From assembly GCA_963693315.1 (NCBI GenBank), contig OY856188.1, positions 97,128,915 through 97,192,914 of the forward strand: 64,000 nt of DNA, in the 5' to 3' direction. The position numbers and the translations under genes were made by a program. The stretch's first letter is position 1, and every line of letters starts with the position of its first letter. The notes beneath the pieces are model-generated. The model searched no databases and was not told where the DNA came from. It was given only the letters and a program-made list of their open reading frames with translations. The DNA is from Diogma glabrata. Taxonomy: Eukaryota > Arthropoda > Insecta > Diptera > Cylindrotomidae. Positions 34,945 to 47,000 of the stretch are shown here, in pieces.

Positions 34945-35794
34945 ATCTCTGATATATTGAGACTTCGGTCTGGGTTAAGAATTTTGATATAGGTTTCAGC
35001 AAAACATTTTTATGAGGACATTGTTTTTAGTTTTGGGCATCTCAGTTTAGAAATGTATTACAAAACTAGCATGAAACATCAATACGTACGTTGCCGGAAT
35101 ATTATAACACATCATAAATTAGCATAGTTTAGTGAAAAGGTGATACAATCAGCAAACTACTCAAAAACCTCTCCATTTAGAGTGTCGAGAAAATATTACA
35201 AAATCATATTTCTTTCAAAATTCCAAAAATACTCAATAAATTAAAATAAAAAAAACTTAACCTTTTTTTCAAAATTCAAAAAATTTTCCAAAAATTATTA
35301 CAAAATCAAAAATACAAACTATTTCCAAAAATTACAACAAAATCAAAAATGTCCATGTCCAATTTCATGTTTGATTACATTTCATGTCACACAATAATTT
35401 CATTTTTTTCCAAAAAAATGGGTGACACACTTGACAATATTTTTTGAAAAACTTGTAATGCAATAATCTAGTTTTTGGTCTCACATACCAATCCCGAACA
35501 TCAAGATTTCCAAATTCAATTTTCCTACTCGTAATTCCTTAAAAAGAACGTTTTTTAAGCAAAATATATGCAAATTTCCTTCTTTTGACACACTTGACGT
35601 TTTTTTGATAAACTTCCGGTGCTATAGATTTCGTCGGTTGTGACGGCCGGCCGGCCGGTACACAGATATACATTTTTTGGTTGCTTTTTTAGAATCAGTA
35701 GGTCTTAAAACTTCGAGAAATGCCAAAAAAGTGGGGGAAAGAATTTCACTTTTGGTCCGAGAATGTGCCCGAGAATGTAATGTAGAGACCGAAG
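34945..35794 (-). mobile_element. Family A repeat, copy 3 (internally deleted, about 850 bp)
   Basis: The left end has tgatatattgagacttcggt then ctgggttaag, and the right end tgtagagaccgaag; both match copies 1 and 2. The about 60-bp array is reduced to about 150 bp (35200-35350), and only one partial 139-bp unit remains before the ggccggccgg block (35645-35660) and the ttagaatcagtaggtctta end block. Both ends are retained with most of the interior lost, as typical for deletion derivatives of a DNA transposon. Confidence 0.78.
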
Positions 35795-37289
35795 AAAAAA
35801 AAATACAAACAAAAATTATGTAGATTAAATCAAAAAGCTTACATTACATCGCGTTCGATTCCCTTTCGTAACATAGTTTTTATAATCTGGTTCACCAAAT
35901 TGTAATTAACATAATATATTTAGATAGTTCAACAATATAATTCAGATTAGTCGCCATTAATTTGCAATCATCAATAAATAGAACGTGTTAATTCTGAATA
36001 GATTAAAATCTCCAATTAATTTTAACATTCTTCCTTTCATTTTGTATACAACTGTCAACACTATCTACTCGATTGAACATTACTTATCGGTCAATTATTA
36101 ACGTTTTTATTTTTGTAAAACATTAACATCAATAAATTAACATCATCATCCCAGCATGTAAACATAGGATTTTTATTCACTAACAATACTTTTGTTTTAC
36201 TACCATTTTGTTCACATAACATGCACATAGCTAAATCTAACTCCATTGCAAAATGAAAATAAAAAAATTTGCTCAATAAAAACTACATTTTCTTTCCTTA
36301 TTTAAAATAAAAAATAATTTATTTATTTAATGTATTTTTTATAACCACAAAACTACAAAAACTTCTACAAAGTTTATCTCTTCAATTTAAATTTTATATA
36401 ATCACTTGTGGCATAATACACTAATTCAAACTGTTTGACTTAAATTACATATTGTGTTGATTAAACTTATTCGAATAAATTTACAGCGAGATCCTCTATC
36501 TTTTTTTGCTTTTTAATTATACTTTAATCACATCAAATCATTTAATTTAAAATTTTCCCATATCATCTCAATATAAAATGCTGGTCAAGCACTTTCCATA
36601 TATCATCTCAATAAACCATTTTATTCAAACGAGAAAATATGCACCTCTTCAACTACAGACAACCATTTTACTTGTCATAAATTTGAATAACCGTATTATA
36701 TCTACATATAATTAACATAACCAAATTTGTGTTATTTATGTAGATAGAAACATGTTTTACTGCTTGTGTGACGCAACAAAGTAATTAACTGAGAAAATAT
36801 TGAAAATTGGTTGATTGACCAACAGCCAACATTGACATGGAATTTTTTAATATAATGAACTGAAATAAGGCCGGAACCGAAATATAATAGTATGTAAAAC
36901 ATATAGAAAATTTCTCTAAATATAAATATTCTTGTTTTAGAGCCAAACTCCAACCGTTATTATAAAGAAATAAACTATTCCAAATTACAAATGTACATAA
37001 ACAATAATTCAAATATTATAATAAAACTTAAAATGAATTAAAATTAAAAATCAGTAGATATGTAATTAAATTAAAAAAAATTTTTTCTGTTTTTTTTTAT
37101 TTGTTTTCTTTCCACTGATTTGCCTTTCTTCCCAATTCACTCTTCCCTCATTCATAAACCAAGCGGCAACAGAGTTTCATGTAGCAATAGATTTCTTAAC
37201 ACCTTAAACCAGCTCTCTTGTTCTTATATTAACAATAAAAGTTTATATCTTTCAGGAAATTTTGCACCAGTGCAAATAACTTTTGTTAA
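35795..37289. other. AT-rich spacer, nothing recognised
   Basis: Open frames such as minus 36732-36953 have no recognisable motif. Confidence 0.6.
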
Positions 37290-37336
37290 GGAAAATATTA
37301 TTAACAGCCTGAAAACTACTGGATAAGAAAGAAAAT

Positions 37337-37430
37337 GATGGGAAAAATATATTAAAGGTGATCCGAGCTACGAGGGTGAAATGGGGTGAGCTTTTAGGGG
37401 TGGAAAATGGTTTGTCGAGATTTGCAGCGA
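37337..37430 (+). repeat. Left arm of a long inverted repeat flanking family A copy 4
   Basis: Contains gatccgagctacgagggtga, ggtgagcttttaggggtgg and gatttgcagcga. The reverse complement lies at 38962-39054 with few differences. Weaker similarity continues outward to about 37290 (ggataagaaa, ttaacagcctgaaaa). Open frames crossing it are not considered genes. Confidence 0.85.
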
Positions 37431-37499
37431 AACTAGACCTTCTATCCAAAACAGTTTGTCTCATTGCCTGGAAAATTTTTCCATGTAATGTTTATTTTT

Positions 37500-38817
37500 T
37501 TTATTTCAAAATTACAAATTCATATTTCTTTCAAAATTCCAAAAATATTGTAAAGGTTATAATAAAATAAAACTTTTTTCAAAATTCAAAAAATATTCCA
37601 AAAATTCTTACAAAATCAAAAATACAAACTTTTTTCAAAATTCCAAAAATATTTCAAAAACTATAACACATGCGTTCCTTTGGAACGAAATAGCTGCTCA
37701 AAGCAACATTTGAGTAGATCATCAATGGAACGCCGAAAATTGGAAAAAAATTTCAAATATAGCCACACAATTTTATTATTCTCAAAAATTTTTATTTTGG
37801 GCTGATGTTTAGATCTGACTGGTCCATTTTATTATTAAAAATACCAAAACAAATTTATAAACGATCTAAATAAAATCGAAAAATAATCTGCTTTTCAACT
37901 ACACAACTTGTTCGAGGTAGAGTAGATCAAAACAAATTTGAGTAAGTTTGATTTTCAATGGAACGCGCCTAGCAAATTAAAAAATTCCCATGTCCAATTT
38001 CATTTTCAATTACATTTACATCATAAAAACAGCTACATTTTTTCCCCAAAAATTGGCTAAAAAAATCAATGAAATCATTTTTTGACACGCTTGACATTAT
38101 TTTTTTGACAAACTTATAATGCCATAATTCTCAATAATAATAACATATGAATGTCATACAAATTATTAATTTTATTTTTTTCGCTTAAAAATTGGGTAAA
38201 AAAATAAATAAAAATCTTTCTTTCGACACACTTGACAACATTTTTTTGACAAACTTATAATGCCACAATTCTCAATAATAATAATAAAATTTCATTTCAA
38301 ACAAAATTTTAATTTAATTTTTTTCCCAAAAAATTGGGTAAAAAAATAAATAAAAATCTTTCTTTTGACACACTTGACAACATTTTTTTGACAAGCTTAT
38401 AAGGCAATAATCTAAATTTTGATCTCACATACCAATACTGACCATCAAGATTTCTCCAAATTCAATGTTCCTAATCGTAATCACTTAAAATGAAAGTTTT
38501 TTAAGCAAAGAATATGCAAATTTCCTTGTTTTGACACACTTGACGATTTTTTGACACACTTTCGGTACAGTTATCGAGCACATCGTCCTTTCGGCTTTTT
38601 CCATTGAGTAAACATTATTTTTAGAAAAAAAAATATTCAAATCCATCGAACGGTTTTATAGATTTCGTAGGTTGTGACAGACAGACATACTTTTTTTTTT
38701 TGCTTTTTTAGAATCAGTAGGTCCTAAAACGTCGAGAAATACCAAAAAAAATTGGGGGTAAGAATTTCACTTTTAGCTCATGAATGTATAATATTCTTAG
38801 GCCTTTCAGACCGAAGT
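37500..38817 (-). mobile_element. Family A repeat, copy 4 (one end missing)
   Basis: Begins inside the about 60-bp array (attacaaattcatatttctt, compare 26850), lacks the acttcggtctggg end seen in copies 2 and 3, and finishes at cctttcagaccgaag (38802-38816) like copies 1 and 2. It contains three good 139-bp units (38050-38420) and the agaatcagtaggtcctaaaa block (38709-38728). It is interrupted by a small insertion at 37670-37977. Confidence 0.78.
37670..37977. mobile_element. Small MITE-like insertion in family A copy 4
   Basis: The array sequence is interrupted after aactataaca and resumes with aattaaaaaattcccatgtc, as in copy 2 (27525-27555). The insert starts catgcgttcctttggaacg and ends caatggaacgcgcctagca. 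tgcgttcctttg and caatggaacgcg form an imperfect terminal inverted repeat. gagtagatca recurs near both ends. No coding capacity. Target duplication not resolved. Confidence 0.55.
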
Positions 38818-38961
38818 AAAACCTTTTTTTGTCGGTTTTTTTATTTCTCACGAAAAATTCTATAGGTTATGTGGAAAATGGAATATATAAAAGTTTTAGA
38901 CCTTTTTATTTCCAACAACTTTTACTTCAATTTTTTTTTAAAGAAGGTATCGCTGCAAGTA

Positions 38962-39054
38962 TCGCTGCAAATCGTGAAAAACCATTTTCACCCCTAAAAG
39001 CTCACCCATTTCACCCTCGTAACTCGGATTACCTCTAATTTATTTTTCCCATCA
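38962..39054 (-). repeat. Right arm of a long inverted repeat flanking family A copy 4
   Basis: Reverse complement of 37337-37430: tcgctgcaaatcgtg, cacccctaaaagctcaccca, tcaccctcgtaactcggatt. Weaker outward similarity runs to about 39105. The arms enclose about 1.5 kb, mostly copy 4. Confidence 0.85.
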
Positions 39055-39663
39055 GTTGTGCAACATTTTTTTTCTTATCCCATATTTTTCATGATGTTAC
39101 TAATTTTTTCCATTTTCTGTCTTTTTTTAAGGTATCTGAACTGACCTATTGGTGTTGATCGAATCAAAAATTATGAAGTATGGTACAATTTTTTACACCA
39201 ATTGTTGCAAATTTTAGCTGAATGTAAGGAATAATATATCAAAAGTATTTTCTATTTAATTCAACGTGCCTGCGATAATCTAAGCACATCTATATATTTA
39301 TCGTAAAATATAACAGTTATAAATGGATTGGATATTGAAAGTATACTAGCCTGTAAATAAAAACTTGGTGTTTGTAAGTTAAATTGTTACCGCCATGCAA
39401 TGCAATAGGCGTTTTGATAGTTGTTCCTGGCAAGAACTGGTCCTTCGGGACTTGAAGAGAGCTGTCTCGTATAATCCAAGATTTTCCCAAAGCACTTGCT
39501 GGAAATACACCTCCATCACTGTTGGAGCCATATACCTACTAATGTCGACCATCAGAAGTTTATAATGGTAGTTTAATTTAAAATCATATTGTTACGATTC
39601 TACATAAACGCAATGAAGTACAAAACAAAATTGTATTCAGCCTCAGTTTTCGATATATAATAG

Positions 39664-39754
39664 GTGCGTTCGATTTGACTGAAACAACTGAAAGAACAAC
39701 AACAATTGCATTCAATTTTTAAGTTGTATCAGTAGCTTCAGTTAAATCAAACAC
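39664..39754. repeat. 91-bp fold-back repeat
   Basis: gttcgatttgactgaa on the left faces ttcagttaaatcaaac on the right, and caactg.aag.ac faces gt.tcagtag in the next block. About 30-bp arms with a short loop, resembling a very small MITE. Confidence 0.6.
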
Positions 39755-39879
39755 AAATATTATTTCAAATCTAAAATCAAGGTCACAAGAAAAAAGGACA
39801 GAGCAGAAAATAAAATAATAAAACAACATGAAATAAATTTCAACAGATTTTCTGGAGACTTTTTGATAAAGAATGAATA

Positions 39880-41280
39880 TACTCCTCCCTCGATCTCCAC
39901 ACCAATTTCAACATCCTATCATCCATCAATAGTTTTTATTCCAAACTGGTCCCCTTAGTTTCTTCAAACACATAAAACACTCCTCCAAAAAACAACGTTT
40001 TAACCACACTGAGTCCATCAATATCCAAGCCCTCCACTCATCTCGTCGGTTCCTTTTCTCCCACCCTGAGGTTATCTCCCAGCAATACAAAGGCAACATC
40101 AGTGATACCAAAGAGTTACAAAAACCAACAACAACAACGTAAACTCCCTTCTCCGTTCCAAACACATTAATTCCCAATCCTCTTCTCGTATTCTTAAAAG
40201 CGTTTCCACTCTCCCCAAAATTTATGGTCGCCTAAAAATACACAAGGAAGGCATTATTTTTCAACCGATCGTCGCCAACTACTTGTTTCCTTTGTTCAAC
40301 CTATCCAAATTTCTAAATACGATCCTCCTGCAAGTTTGCGACACCTTCTGTTTCAACGTAAAAATTTCTCAGGAATTCAAACATTTCCTTTCAAACAAAA
40401 TCATTCCGCCTTATCACACCCTGGTTTCCTTTGATGTCGTCTCCTTGTTCACCAATATGCCTGTCCAAATGGCTCTAAATGCAACCATCTGCAACCGTTG
40501 GGATAACATAAAAACCATTACTCCCATCTTCTCTTTCAGCAAATGATCATGTTCTGCACGGTCAACACTTCTTTCTTTACCTGTCATTCCAACACGCACG
40601 CACAAATCCGTGGCCTGGCCATGTTCAACCCCTTTTCCCCGCGCTTTCAGACTTGGTCTTGGAAGATGTTCTAAACAGATCCTTTGTCCAAGTCTTGTAC
40701 TCCCCTTTGTTTTTTAAAAAGTTTGTCTATGACATCATCTGTTGCATTCATACCGCTCACATTTACAACTCACTATCCTCCCTTAACTCCATCTCTCCGT
40801 CTATTCAATTCACTCACGAAGTAGAAAACTATGACCAAATCAGTCTTACATTCTCATTCTTCGCAAACAAGATCGCCCGATGTCCATCAACTGGTATCAT
40901 AAACCCATTTCCTCCAACCAACAGTTAAACTTTCTCTCTGAACACTCCTACAAAACCAAATTAAGAATCGGTTATTCTTTTGCCAAACGGGCTTTGTCTC
41001 TCTGTGACGACCAATACTATTCCAGAAACATTGAAAAGATCTCCAATATCCTTAAAAACAACAATTTTTCTCCTCATACCATTAAACAAACCCTCCACAA
41101 TCACCATAGAGCGTCTCACCTCTCTACTCCTACTCCCGTCTCTTCACCTGATCCTGTCTTCATTCCGTTTCCACACCGTCAATGTGTATTAAATTTCGTA
41201 ATAAAATCATTTTTTAAACATAAATTTCCTGAAGTCCGGTTAGCTGTTTCCTATCCCCCTAAAGTGAATCACTTCTGACT
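39880..41280 (+). pseudogene. Penelope-like element reverse transcriptase remnant
   Basis: Frames in order: KIYGRLKIHKEGIIFQPIV (about 40220), then NLSKFLNTIL (about 40305), HTLVSFDVVSLFTNMPVQ (about 40417-40470; motif A with catalytic Asp, very characteristic of Penelope-like RTs), VLEDVLNRSFVQVL (about 40656), KKFVYDIICCI (about 40718, where the usual Y-V-D-D box has lost its first Asp), SINWYHKPISSNQQLNFLSE (about 40883) and AKRALSLCDDQYY (about 40980). Several frameshifts separate these blocks. No GIY-YIG endonuclease is visible after 41280. The stretch has more C than its surroundings. Confidence 0.88.
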
Positions 41281-43288
41281 AGTAATTATAGGTAAAAGCA
41301 TTTCAATTTTGTTTGTTCGTTCGGAACCGTGTCACCAATAGTTCGAAGATGTCAAGCAGGCTACAAATCATAATTTGTGAATGATTTTACGTTCCCAATC
41401 TTTCATTTACATTTTACAATCCATTCTTATCCTACATAGCACCGGTTTGAAGAGGTCACAGTCAAAATAAAAGTAGCAATATTCTGTTCGAGAAAGATGA
41501 CAATCCAGATGACTATACCCAGATCTAGTTTTTCACTTACTACCTTCATCAAAGCCTTAATATATATTTATATTTCTCCACCTCTAGTATTTAGTATAAA
41601 AAATTCTTAAATCTATTTGAATTAATATCACTAATTCTAACACAAAAAATAATAAATTTTTAGTTGAAATTCCATATGTAAAACATTAATTATTTACCTA
41701 AACTCCTAAATTAGAACCTAAATCTGTCACAGGAAATTAACAGTGAATATCAAGTGTGATGCAACAAAAATATATTCAAAATCCAATAAATCTATTAAAA
41801 TCATATAAATATGATATTGAAATTAGTTAAAAATAAAAATAAATAAATAAAATTATATATCAATTTCCACTTAACTTTCTATTTATGTAAAAATAATTTT
41901 TTAAATAAATTAAAATTTTCCCCTATTTTATTTTTGTCTACTCTAGTTTTTTTTTTCATTTTAATTAATGTCCATTACCGACTGTTAAAGAGCATGAGAC
42001 TATAGTTATCGCTATATTATTTGTTTTCGTTAGATGACATACAATCATATCGTATCAACACCGTTTTAGACAAAGCTCAAAAGCTCAAAGTATTTAAATT
42101 AATTTAATCAACATCTATTCAACTTAAACTTAAAATCGAGTCAATGATACCAAAATATGTTAAATAATCGCTATAACTTAACCAGTAAATTAACCTAAAA
42201 CAGACAGACAATGAAATGAAATTTCTTTCAACTTCTTATAGTTTTTTCTTTTATTTTTTTTTTACTTTGGTTGATCTTGTTATTGGTGTAAATTAAAATA
42301 AAATATATTATATTTTTATGGTGGATATTAATCGATTTTATAAAAATCCATCAGAATTTTTATTCAATTCAATTTAATTCAGTTTCAATACGAGACACAA
42401 CACACATACGATTGAGTATATAAGCGCAAACAAAACTATAGAAGGAAAAAAGTGGAAAAAGATTGATTACGTTCGTTCAAAGTTGAAGTTAACTAATGAC
42501 CAGCAATATAATATAATGTCTAAGTAGAGAAAATATATTTACAAAAACAACATCCTTTAACAAATATATAATATTTTATAGTTTTTTATTTAAATTTAAC
42601 AACAAAACACTAAATTATTGATGTGTTTAATTATGTTGTTTTGATGAGATTATCAATTTATTAGAGTTAATTTTTTGGATATGGATTTTTTTTTATTTGG
42701 ACTCTGTTAAAATAGCAATTTTTTTTCATTTATTTTCAATTTAATGCTTTAATTCAATATCTTAAGTTGGTATTAATCTATTAATATATCATAATTTAAA
42801 AAACACAATGACTAAATTGAAAATGTAAAAGGTTGAATCCATTTTTTGCTTTAAATTATTTATGTGATAGTGATGCGCTAAGGTGACCGGCATTTAGAAA
42901 TCATAACTTCGATCAATTTAATTTAAATTAAACCAAAGCAGAGGAATAGGTTCTAAAATATAAAAGGTCTGAAACCTCAGGCTTCGATGTTTTTTAAAAT
43001 TTCGGTCTATGTTTTTCAAAGAAAACTGTTATGATGAAACATTTTATGTAATTCTAAATTTAATACTTGTAAAATTAAAATATTAGTTTTTTATCATTTT
43101 TATTTTATCAATTTACCTTTGAAAATTTTTGAAATGGAAAACAAAAATCAACAAAAGAATGAAAAAATGAAGAGGTTGTTCGATAAAACATTTGAGATTG
43201 ATTAGTTTGAAATTAGAATACATCAGGATAAGAGTGATTAGTTAGTCATATATTTCTTTATTTTTTGTTGAGCACTAGATATCTTATA
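41281..43288. other. AT-rich spacer, nothing recognised
   Basis: No coding motif, repeat copy or hairpin was noticed. Confidence 0.6.
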
Positions 43289-43515
43289 TAAAAATTATGG
43301 TGAGTTGATGAAGACACTGATTTTTGATACTAATTGAATTTATTGTTTTACCTATCGATTTCAACAGTTACGCTGTCATTCTCAAGGTATTTTTTCTAAA
43401 CTGAGCTTAGAAAATACATTGAGAATGACACCATAGCTGATGAAATCGATAGGTAAAACAATAATTTCAATTAGTATAAAAAATTAGTGTTTTCATAAAC
43501 TCATCATAATTTTTA
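43289..43515. mobile_element. Fold-back (hairpin) element, about 227 bp
   Basis: Two arms of about 105 bp are reverse complements. Left: aaaattatggtgagttgatg, then actaattgaa, then tgttttacctatcgatttca, then gtcattctcaa. Right: the same words inverted, ending catcataattttt. Loop about actgagc (43402-43408). Arms are mostly matched with scattered differences and small indels. No coding capacity. Such structures are typical of fold-back MITEs, and extrusion as a hairpin is expected. Confidence 0.88.
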
Positions 43516-43692
43516 GTTAGTCATAGTTGCTTTGATTAATTTTTTACTTTAATTTGATAATAAAAGTTATATAAAAAAAAAAAGAAGTGAGTTCTAAAAG
43601 TATTGTTGTTGTTAATGTAAAGAAGATTAATTATTGAATAATAAAAGTTTGTACACAAACATTTTGGGATATGCTATAAATACTTAAATCGA

Positions 43693-43740
43693 TAGTGATA
43701 GTGATAGAAATAATGATAGTCATAGCGATAGTGATAGTAA
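43693..43740 (+). repeat. GATAGT-type microsatellite
   Basis: gatagtgatagtgatag with variants (aatgatagtcatagcgatag) covering about 48 bp. Confidence 0.9.
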
Positions 43741-43758
43741 GGTTCAAACTTAAACATA

Positions 43759-43955
43759 CAGTCAAATTTCCTTAAATCGAACTTCTATTATTCGAATTTC
43801 TCTACAAATTGTATTTATATTTTACAAATTTTTATATCTAACGTATATTATCTAACGTATAATATACGTATATTCGTATTTATATTTTGAAGTTTGCCTA
43901 AATCGAACAAAAATGTATGGTATGTATAGTGATTCGAATTGTGAAAGTTTCACTG
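43759..43955. mobile_element. Pogo/Tc1-mariner-type MITE with TA target duplication
   Basis: The left end is cagtcaaatttccttaaatc and the right end gtgaaagtttcactg. Inverted, the ends are cagtcaaatttcc and cagtgaaactttc. TA dinucleotides flank both ends (43757-43758 and 43956-43957). Internal words taaatcgaac and attcgaat are mirrored. Length 197 bp, no coding. These ends resemble pogo/Tigger MITEs of animals. Confidence 0.75.
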
Positions 43956-45074
43956 TATTTGAATAATTTCCTAAAAGAAAATTAATTAATTTCAATATTA
44001 AAAATGTATATATGGATTATACGTAGTATTTTTTTGTGGCGTTCGTGCTCCATGTAGCAGCGTTGCCAGGCTAATCAGCTTTGGGTATTCACCAAGGTCA
44101 TTTGCAACAGCGACATAATTACCATGGTGCTATGTATCATATTTCATAAAACAAATTATTAAATATTTTTAATGTTATAAATATAAAAAACTAGAAATTG
44201 TAATCAGCTGATGTGGCGAGCATCTAAATTAAAACTTAAAAAAATTCAATTTAGCATGCGATGTTTGTTGCGTTAAAATTTATAAAAAACAATTAGTTTT
44301 TACAAAAAAAATTGGATATGGCTGTTTGCAAGTAAAAAATTTTAAAAGTTTTATGTTTCCTTTAAATTACAATTCTTTGTAATTGAACTTTAAATAATGT
44401 TAAATTTTTATTGAAGAAGAAGTTTGTTCATTATGGAATTTGAATAAAAATTTTAAACAGTTACTGAAATTAAATAGATTGTTAAGTGATAATTCAGTGA
44501 TTGGATTGGAACAATTGTCATTAGAAAAATTGAATGATAGCTGGTGTGCAACTATATAGAATATAGTTAAATTAAATTGCTTCCAAGTTTTTTTAAACAA
44601 TTATGATGATGATTGAACTTTCAAGCTGTGCAATCTTTATTAGTTTAAAGAAACATTGAAATTCTGCTAATTTGTGGAAAAATTCCTCGATGTAATATTT
44701 TGAATAAATTATTGGTGCAACTTGGGATCTTACAAGGAAAATTAATATTCACACATTCCTTATTATAAATCAACTTTTAAGACAAGATCTAGCAGCTATT
44801 TGTCAGCAGCTAATCAAGCTGGTATTCAACTTCAAGATAAGAACTATTCTAGCAGCATAGCTAACAAATGCAATCATATGTAAAGAAGGTAATCTGATTA
44901 CAATTGAGATACAATATAAAATTAAAAATATTTTATAAATTTCATTTTGATATCAGATATTAAATATCTCAGTACCTCTGTTAAAATTATAACATCTGTT
45001 ACATCATTTCGAGATTTGTAAGAGGCATCTATCCAATACAACACAAAAAGGTAAAAAAATCACAAACTATACAG

Positions 45075-45600
45075 TACCTCGAGGTTTAGTAAAGGGAGAA
45101 GCTTACGCTCTAGCACATCACGTAGCCATCACAGAAGCAAATTTAACAGAAGCCTGGAAGATGGTAGTCAATCTTTACGACACAAAAAAAGAAGTTGTAA
45201 CAATGCTTCTTAAACATTTATGAAGCAACCATCCGTCACTCATGTTTAGGTCAAGCTTCTTCACCAGATGCACGATATTTCAGACGAAACTTGCGAGGAA
45301 TTAAGGTTTTATGAGGAGGATATCAATCACGCGATCATTGGTTAATTTATATCCTGGTCAATAAGCTGGAAAAAAGCACTTGGAAAACTGTTTTGATTTT
45401 ATCAATCAACAACAAAGCGATACCTTGGAAAGTTGTGAGCCTGTGAAATCGGCCGCCTCAAAATGTATATACAAAGGTAATTCATATGAAAGAAAAAGTT
45501 GTAAGTTGCTCAAAGTGCAATCGCAAACATTACCTGCGAAATTGTGACGAATTCCTGCAACTCCCGGTGCATTAAGGAAGAAGATATGTAGGACATAAAA
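45075..45600 (+). pseudogene. BEL/Pao gag-type region
   Basis: LVKGEAYALAHHVAITEANL then TEAWKMVVNLYDTKKEVV (45086-45205) matches the conserved capsid-like region of BEL/Pao polyproteins (the pattern LKGEA...L.....NY..AW..L...Y..K). Downstream, in other frames, are DHWLIYILVNKLEKSTWKT (about 45338) and remnants of a cysteine-containing region before 45600. Each is ended by stops. Confidence 0.75.
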
Positions 45601-46600
45601 ACTACTACTTACCATCATCACGCAGTGTTTAAAAAAGATAGTACCGCCACAAAACTTTGTGATGTAATCAATGACATGCTAGTCGGTCCAACTTTACAGC
45701 CTTCTTTGTGGAACCTTCTTTGTGGTCCAAGATTTCAATGCAATAAAACAGCAATAGCAGCAGATATTGAAAAAAAAGTATCGCCAAGTACTCCTAGATT
45801 AAAAGAATCAGAACTATCACCGAATACTATTGCGAGAAAACGAGAACGACACACTGCAGCATTATAAACTAACAAAAGTCACATTTGGAATGGCCCGTTC
45901 GGCATATTTATCATCTCATCTGTACAACAGACAGCTTTCGATTGCGCTAAGGAACATCCTATAATATCCAAGGAAATCTTGGATAAATTTTATATCAACG
46001 ATTATTTGTCTGGAGCTCCAACGATAGAACAGGCACTAAAAATAATATCAGCGAAATACTTCAAGGGCGAGGATTCGTGTTAAGAAAATGGAAATCTTAT
46101 GTTAAGGAACTGCTGCACTCTTCTACCAACAACTATAACCAAAAACATTTATTACCAAACAACAAAGATTGTCATAATTCTAAGATATACTAGGTCTTCA
46201 ATGGAACTTTACAGCTTATCATCTCTTTTTCAAGGTATGCTTACCACATGAATCACACCCAACTAAACGAACACTATAGTCCAATGCTTTGAAGGTGTTC
46301 GATTCACTAGGTCTGCTTTCACCATCAATTAGAATTTCGAAAATCCTTTGCCAGCGGCTTTCGTTGCGGAAACTATTGTGTGGGCCAAGCTAAGAACAGA
46401 ACTAACACACCTAGAAGAAATAAAAATCAAACGCTTCGTTGGCTTTTGATGATGTGAGCGAGAGAGCATATGCTACAAAAGGATACTAAAATAGAGCTTC
46501 TGGCTTACAAAACTAAGGTAGCAATGGGTAGACTAAGGGACCAATGATAGAGAGATACAACAACTATTACCAATCAATCAATGGAGACATGTCAAATCAG
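45600..46600 (+). pseudogene. BEL/Pao reverse transcriptase region
   Basis: HHAVFKKDSTATKLCDVIND then MLVGPTLQPSLWNLL (45617-45730) and TAIAADIEKK (about 45750) match the start of the BEL/Pao RT with the motif A Asp. After a shift, AFDCAKEHPIISKEILDKFY then INDYLSGAPTIEQALKIIS (45930-46050) follows. Its YIND replaces the family's Y-V-D-D, so a catalytic Asp is lost. LGLQWNFTAYHLFFKV (about 46195) and VFDSLGLLSPS (about 46300) are the next conserved blocks, and AFDDVSERAYAT (about 46447) resembles the RNase H start. Confidence 0.82.
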
Positions 46601-46614
46601 AAGATAACTCAGAA

Positions 46615-46965
46615 GATTACGCGTTCAGAGGTATCATGCTATCTAAACTTATTTCTCTTTAACAATGGTGGCATGGACCGTCATGGTTAGCCGAATAACC
46701 CACTTCATGGTCGTTCACAAAATAAAGGTGTTTTATAATGACACAATATGCGACACTAAAAAAAACTACCTCTGTCGTTCTTGCACTTAAATGTTAGTAA
46801 CAATATGGAAGAAGAAACATAATGCATAATTTTGAATAGAATATCTTCATTCAATAAATTCCTCCAAATTGAGGAAAAATTGAATTCTCTCCCTCTTTTT
46901 CCTATATCAGAAGATGATACCTACATCAAAGCGCTTACTCCAGATTACTTTCTGATTGCTTGAAT
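46615..46965 (+). pseudogene. BEL/Pao integrase remnants
   Basis: A fragment near 46668-46690 reads as WWHGPSWL, typical of the start of the BEL/Pao integrase region. LNSLPLFPISEDD then IKALTPDYFLIA (46890-46962) matches the LNSRPL-PLS...ALTPGHFLIG block near the end of the integrase core. Most of the core between them is missing or unreadable. Confidence 0.7.
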
Positions 46966-47000
46966 TTTATTGAAGCAATGCAGCAGCATTCAGATTATCA

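Larger units (their letters stand above)
44390..47000 (+). mobile_element. BEL/Pao LTR retrotransposon remnant
   Basis: Degraded pieces of gag, RT and integrase occur in the correct order on the plus strand with many frameshifts and stops. No LTR pair or primer binding site could be recognised. The gag start near 44400 is tentative; the domains listed below are stronger. The sequence between pieces has a more balanced composition than the flanks. Confidence 0.8.
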
